Below are positions 13,952 through 17,290 of a DNA stretch of 17,290 nt, piece after piece (position 1 is the first letter of the stretch; every line of letters begins with the position of its first letter). The position numbers and the translations under genes are program-made. The stretch comes from Fidelibacterota bacterium (GTDB taxonomy: Bacteria > Fidelibacterota > Marinisomatia > Marinisomatales > UBA1611), in the NCBI GenBank assembly GCA_012964275.1, contig DTUG01000055.1:1-17290 (forward strand). Reading direction: 5' to 3'. The notes under the pieces were generated by a model. It did not search any database and was not told the origin of the DNA. It saw nothing but the letters and a program-made list of their open reading frames with translations.

Positions 13952-14743
13952 ATGAAAAACCTTATATATATAGCAATCCTGAGCGGACAACTATGTAGCG
14001 CTCAAAATTGGTTCCCGCATTCCGCGGTTCCCTTGCCTGAAAAAAGATGGGATGTGGGTATTTTTCAACCTTTTCGCTTTGGCGTGTCTGAAAAATTGGA
14101 ATATTCTCTGCATCCACTCCTGTTTTTTGTAATGCCCAATCTGTCCATTAAACTGTCCCATAAGGATGTGGGCAGCTGGTCTACGGCATCTCGCCATGGG
14201 TTTTTTTATCCCACCCCACTTTTAAATATGTTAACTCATGAAGATAAGTTTGGCATGATTTCTCCCGAATTCGATCCTATTCCCAGACTGTTGGGGCTAT
14301 ATAGCGATTGGCTCATGACCGGCTCGTTGTCGCCATCCACATACTTAACCATCAAGACCGGTCTGTCGGCGGGTATCTCGTTCGGTGATTTGGATGAACG
14401 TTCCAGCATTGATCTACCACTTGTTTATCACCGTTTAGGTGTTTTTTATAATAAGTGGGCCCTGAGGCTCGGTGTGGATCTCACCGGACAAATTGCAAAA
14501 AAGTTAAGGTTCCTTGTGGATGGCGACGCTCATGTTCTCCCAGGCTTTGATGGTGATCTTTCTCTGGAGCATAAAGGGGTTTTAATATGGGATAAAAGTG
14601 AACATTTTCGGCTGATATGCGGATACAAATTTGTGTGGGGGCGTTTTCCGTTTGGGACCCAGGCCAGAATACTGCCCTATATACCTATGATTGAAACCTG
14701 GGTTCCTTTTATTGACCTACAGTGGTCTGGAACCAGAATATAA
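13952..14743 (+). CDS. Unrecognised exported protein, probably outer-membrane barrel-like
   Basis: A 263-residue protein I cannot place in a family. It has a signal peptide (MKNLIYIAILSGQLCSA, likely cleaved after the final Ala), then alternating polar and hydrophobic stretches rich in Phe, Trp and Tyr (for example GIFQPFRFGVSEKLEYSL, TYLTIKTGLSAGISFG, WALRLGVDLTGQI, HFRLICGYKFVWGRF) that look like membrane beta strands. The last segment, WVPFIDLQWSG, is aromatic as expected for a strand at the C-terminus of an outer membrane protein. It starts 9 nt after the stop of the EEP lipoprotein gene, so the two probably share an mRNA and an envelope location. No enzymatic motif is seen. Confidence 0.7.
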   Translation: MKNLIYIAILSGQLCSAQNWFPHSAVPLPEKRWDVGIFQPFRFGVSEKLEYSLHPLLFFVMPNLSIKLSHKDVGSWSTASRHGFFYPTPLLNMLTHEDKFGMISPEFDPIPRLLGLYSDWLMTGSLSPSTYLTIKTGLSAGISFGDLDERSSIDLPLVYHRLGVFYNKWALRLGVDLTGQIAKKLRFLVDGDAHVLPGFDGDLSLEHKGVLIWDKSEHFRLICGYKFVWGRFPFGTQARILPYIPMIETWVPFIDLQWSGTRI

Positions 14744-14881
14744 TGATTAAAAATAACCTTGACTTGTTTGGTATAGGCTTTTAGGTTCCCAGCCATCATT
14801 CTTGGGGTGATATAGGCGGATTGTGTGCCTAGTTATAATAAAAATTAGTTTAATGTTTTAATGCAACACGGAGGCAAAACA
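14744..14881 (+). other. Gap before the TonB-dependent receptor gene
   Basis: This 138-bp stretch holds no gene. A TATAAT lies at 14834-14839, 43 nt before the receptor ATG, without a convincing -35 box at usual spacing, so a promoter here is only possible. I see no riboswitch-like structure or terminator in it. Confidence 0.4.
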
Positions 14882-17290
14882 ATGAGAAAGCTCTCACAAC
14901 TAATAGCCCTTTTTGTTCTAGTGTCTTTTGCTTGGACGCAAACCACTGGTAAACTGAGGGGAACGATTATGTCAACCGATGGACAAGCCCTTGCTGGCGC
15001 AAATGTGGTGATAGACGGCACCAATATGGGTGCCGCCACGGATGGAGAAGGTGGTTACACCATTTTGGGTGTTCCAGCCGGTAAGTATTCTGTCACCGCA
15101 TCCTACATAGGATATAAAAGTACTACGGAATCCAACGTGTCAGTCAAGGTTAACCTAACTACACCGATGGATTTTACCATGGAGACATCTACGGTTGAAG
15201 GAGAAACGGTAACCATAGTTGGTGAAAAACGCTTGATAGAGCCCAGCGCAACCAATTCTGTTCGCACGGTTGATGCAGAAGAAATCCAAAATGCAGCATC
15301 ACGCAGTGTAACCGGAATGCTGGATATGCAGGCCGGTGTTACCATTACCAATGGCAGACTGCACATCCGCGGGAGCCGCGCAGAAGAAGTGGCCTATACC
15401 CTTGATGGTGCCCAGATCACAGATGTGATCAACACTGGACGTGATATCTCTGCTATACCAGAAGCCCTGGCTGAAATAGCTGTTGAAGCAGGCGGTTATG
15501 GTGCCCATGTTGGCGGTGCCAACTCCGGTGTGGTACGGCAGACCCTTCGCACAGGCGGCAGTGAGTTTGGCGGCAATGTCCGCTTTGAATCCGGTGATTA
15601 TGGTTATACGGATATGACCGCTACTGTTGGCGGCCCGCTCGGCCCGGTTAAGTTTTTTGCTGCTCTGCGACAGACACATACAGATGATTGGAACCCTAGT
15701 TTCTATTCAGATTTTATGATTGATATAGATGGTGACGGCAGTGCCGATGATTTAGCAAGCTATGAAGCTGGTGTGACCGCTGATGGTGATGTAATACAAG
15801 TCAATTTTGATACGGATGATGGTAGAGCTGTACCTCATCGTGCGCAGGATAAATTTCAGCTCAATTCTACTGCTTCAATGTATTTTGGACCACTGAACAT
15901 GCGTTTTACGGGTGTCATAGACAATGCAACCTCGCAAAACAACTCTCTGCCTATCTATTACATGTTTAATACGGATCGTTTGTCCGAGAGTGAGCGCAAT
16001 CTCACCCTGCTTGCTACCCGGGTTAACTTCTTTTTGAACCCCAACTTTCTCATTACTGCCGGTTTTAGTACAATGAATCGCAGCTATGAGTCCTATGATG
16101 GTCTTTTTGGGAAACCCGGAGGGTTCGAGGATGCTCTGATGTGGCATGATTCTGCATCCGTAGCTGACAAAATGGGTCCTGAAGCAGGTGCGAACTGGAA
16201 AACTGCCTATACCGATCCCACCAGTTACTATGTGGGCCTTTTCCCTTTCCAGCGTCCAGGTGATATTACCACTGGCTGGAGCAAGAATAATCGTAGCACC
16301 TTAGGTCTTGATGCTGGAATCACCTATCAAATGGGAGACCATGAGATTCGAGCTGGGCTTGATATTAAGAACTATACTTATCGCAAATATTACCTGAGCA
16401 CCAGCGCGATGGAACAGGTGAACAGGCTTGTTGCTACATCGGATGATGTAACTAGCTTTGCAGATGCAGCGAGCGGCAGTAACCAGACAGTCACGGATGC
16501 CTTAAGCTTGTCCCTGCGCGGCGGCCAGATCGGCTACGATGATTATGGCGCTGAGTCTGATGAAGGTTTCGATGGTCCCAGGGAGCCAGGCACCATGTCT
16601 TTCTATGTCAATGACAAATATGAAGCCGGCGACATTACGATAAACGTAGGTGTCCGCATGGACCAGTTCAACTTGGATGACTGGAAGATGAATGATCCTG
16701 CGAATCCGCCCTGGGATGAGAGCAATCAGGGAATTAGAGCGGATCAAATGTCCGATTCGGATTCAAAAACCAGCATCCAGCCACGCTTAGGCCTGGCCTT
16801 CCCGGTGACTGATGAAACGGTATTTCATCTGCAGTATGGAAGATTTGCCCAGATGCCGGAGTTGGATCTGCCCTATGCTTCTACGCGCTACATGCATTTA
16901 ATCTGGGGCGGTCAGAACTATACGCCGGATCCTATGGGTTTTGACCTGGATCCGATTGAGACCACCCAGTATGAAGTGGGCATGAGCTACCAGTTCCTGC
17001 CTGATGCGGCTATTGATGTGACCGCTTTTGCCAAGAACACCACCGGTCAGCTCGTGCTTGATAACAAACAGGACGTAGGCATTGATAATACTTATGGTGC
17101 CAGCACCGACGCTCCATACTATGAGAATGGTGACTTTACCACCGTCAACGGTTTTGAGTTCACCCTGAGGACACGCCGTATCAGCCGCTTAATGACCTAT
17201 GCGTCATACACCTGGTCTGATGCCCGCGGTATAAACTCAGACCCCAATTCAAATGCGGGAAACCTGGATCAGAACGCCACATCAGAGCAT
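14882..17290 (+). CDS. TonB-dependent receptor with CarboxypepD-regulatory-like N-terminus (runs off right edge)
   Basis: The open frame gives 803 codons with no stop before the edge. GGAGG lies 8 nt before the ATG. Order of parts: signal peptide (residues 1-20, ending AWTQ); a carboxypeptidase-regulatory-like beta sandwich (about 22-105: GKLRGTIMSTDGQALAGANV, GVPAGKYSVTASYIGYKS); a plug domain (about 115-220) with LHIRGSRAEEVAYTLDGAQI and GANSGVVRQTLRTGG; then the beta barrel from about 225 (ESGDYGYTDMTATVGGPLG). Such SusC/RagA-like receptors take up glycans, peptides, siderophores or vitamins with TonB energy. An acidic DIDGDGSADD loop (about 281-290) looks like a calcium-binding site in an extracellular loop. 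No SusD partner is visible before it; one could lie after the edge. The ligand is unknown. Confidence 0.9.
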   Translation, partial: MRKLSQLIALFVLVSFAWTQTTGKLRGTIMSTDGQALAGANVVIDGTNMGAATDGEGGYTILGVPAGKYSVTASYIGYKSTTESNVSVKVNLTTPMDFTMETSTVEGETVTIVGEKRLIEPSATNSVRTVDAEEIQNAASRSVTGMLDMQAGVTITNGRLHIRGSRAEEVAYTLDGAQITDVINTGRDISAIPEALAEIAVEAGGYGAHVGGANSGVVRQTLRTGGSEFGGNVRFESGDYGYTDMTATVGGPLGPVKFFAALRQTHTDDWNPSFYSDFMIDIDGDGSADDLASYEAGVTADGDVIQVNFDTDDGRAVPHRAQDKFQLNSTASMYFGPLNMRFTGVIDNATSQNNSLPIYYMFNTDRLSESERNLTLLATRVNFFLNPNFLITAGFSTMNRSYESYDGLFGKPGGFEDALMWHDSASVADKMGPEAGANWKTAYTDPTSYYVGLFPFQRPGDITTGWSKNNRSTLGLDAGITYQMGDHEIRAGLDIKNYTYRKYYLSTSAMEQVNRLVATSDDVTSFADAASGSNQTVTDALSLSLRGGQIGYDDYGAESDEGFDGPREPGTMSFYVNDKYEAGDITINVGVRMDQFNLDDWKMNDPANPPWDESNQGIRADQMSDSDSKTSIQPRLGLAFPVTDETVFHLQYGRFAQMPELDLPYASTRYMHLIWGGQNYTPDPMGFDLDPIETTQYEVGMSYQFLPDAAIDVTAFAKNTTGQLVLDNKQDVGIDNTYGASTDAPYYENGDFTTVNGFEFTLRTRRISRLMTYASYTWSDARGINSDPNSNAGNLDQNATSEH

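Noticed and set aside
14845..16747. Several minus-strand open frames within the TonB-dependent receptor.
   Set aside because: They are shadows of an unbroken 803-codon plus-strand frame with clear domains.

Overview
The window looks like the chromosome of a Gram-negative bacterium of the FCB type, possibly Candidatus Marinimicrobia (SAR406) or a relative. The evidence is a SusC-like TonB-dependent receptor whose N-terminus is a carboxypeptidase-regulatory-like domain, exported proteins with signal peptides or a lipobox, AGGAGG-type ribosome binding sites, moderate GC, and TGA used as an ordinary stop in several genes. The phylum is an inference. I see no insertion sequence, CRISPR array, tRNA or rRNA.

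Left part (1-8.6 kb, all minus strand): transcription runs from about 8.6 kb leftwards. Two sodium/solute symporters flank a small two-helix membrane protein. They are followed by an aldehyde dehydrogenase of the glutamate-semialdehyde/P5C type, a class III aminotransferase, a beta-keto acid cleavage enzyme (BKACE/DUF849) and an exported S58 (DmpA/BapA-like) aminopeptidase. Most junctions overlap or nearly touch (ATGA, ATGAGTAA and TTGACTAA overlaps), so this is almost certainly one operon. It reads as uptake plus breakdown of an amino-acid-like compound: peptide cleavage outside the cytoplasm, symport, transamination, semialdehyde oxidation and CoA-dependent cleavage of a 3-oxo acid. The substrate is not clear. 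Beyond it lie a small PGPGW-like membrane protein and the start of purA.

Middle (8.7-12.3 kb): a zinc-ribbon threonine-synthase-like PLP enzyme is divergent from the operon and convergent with an EamA exporter; a double hairpin lies between the two. Divergent from EamA is a flavoprotein of the nitroreductase fold that carries the Glu/Tyr/Lys triad of iodotyrosine deiodinase. Endonuclease V (nfi) follows.

Right part (12.4-17.3 kb): the main discovery is an ArsC-type arsenate reductase gene with an in-frame TGA at exactly the catalytic cysteine position (codon 12). A stem-loop with a GU-containing apical loop about 19 nt downstream fits a bacterial SECIS element. The remaining ArsC catalytic residues (Arg60, Arg94, Arg107) are intact, so I read it as a selenocysteine-containing ArsC rather than a pseudogene. 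Two nucleotides later begins an exported lipoprotein of the endonuclease/exonuclease/phosphatase fold, then an unrecognised outer-membrane-type protein, then a TonB-dependent receptor that runs off the right edge.
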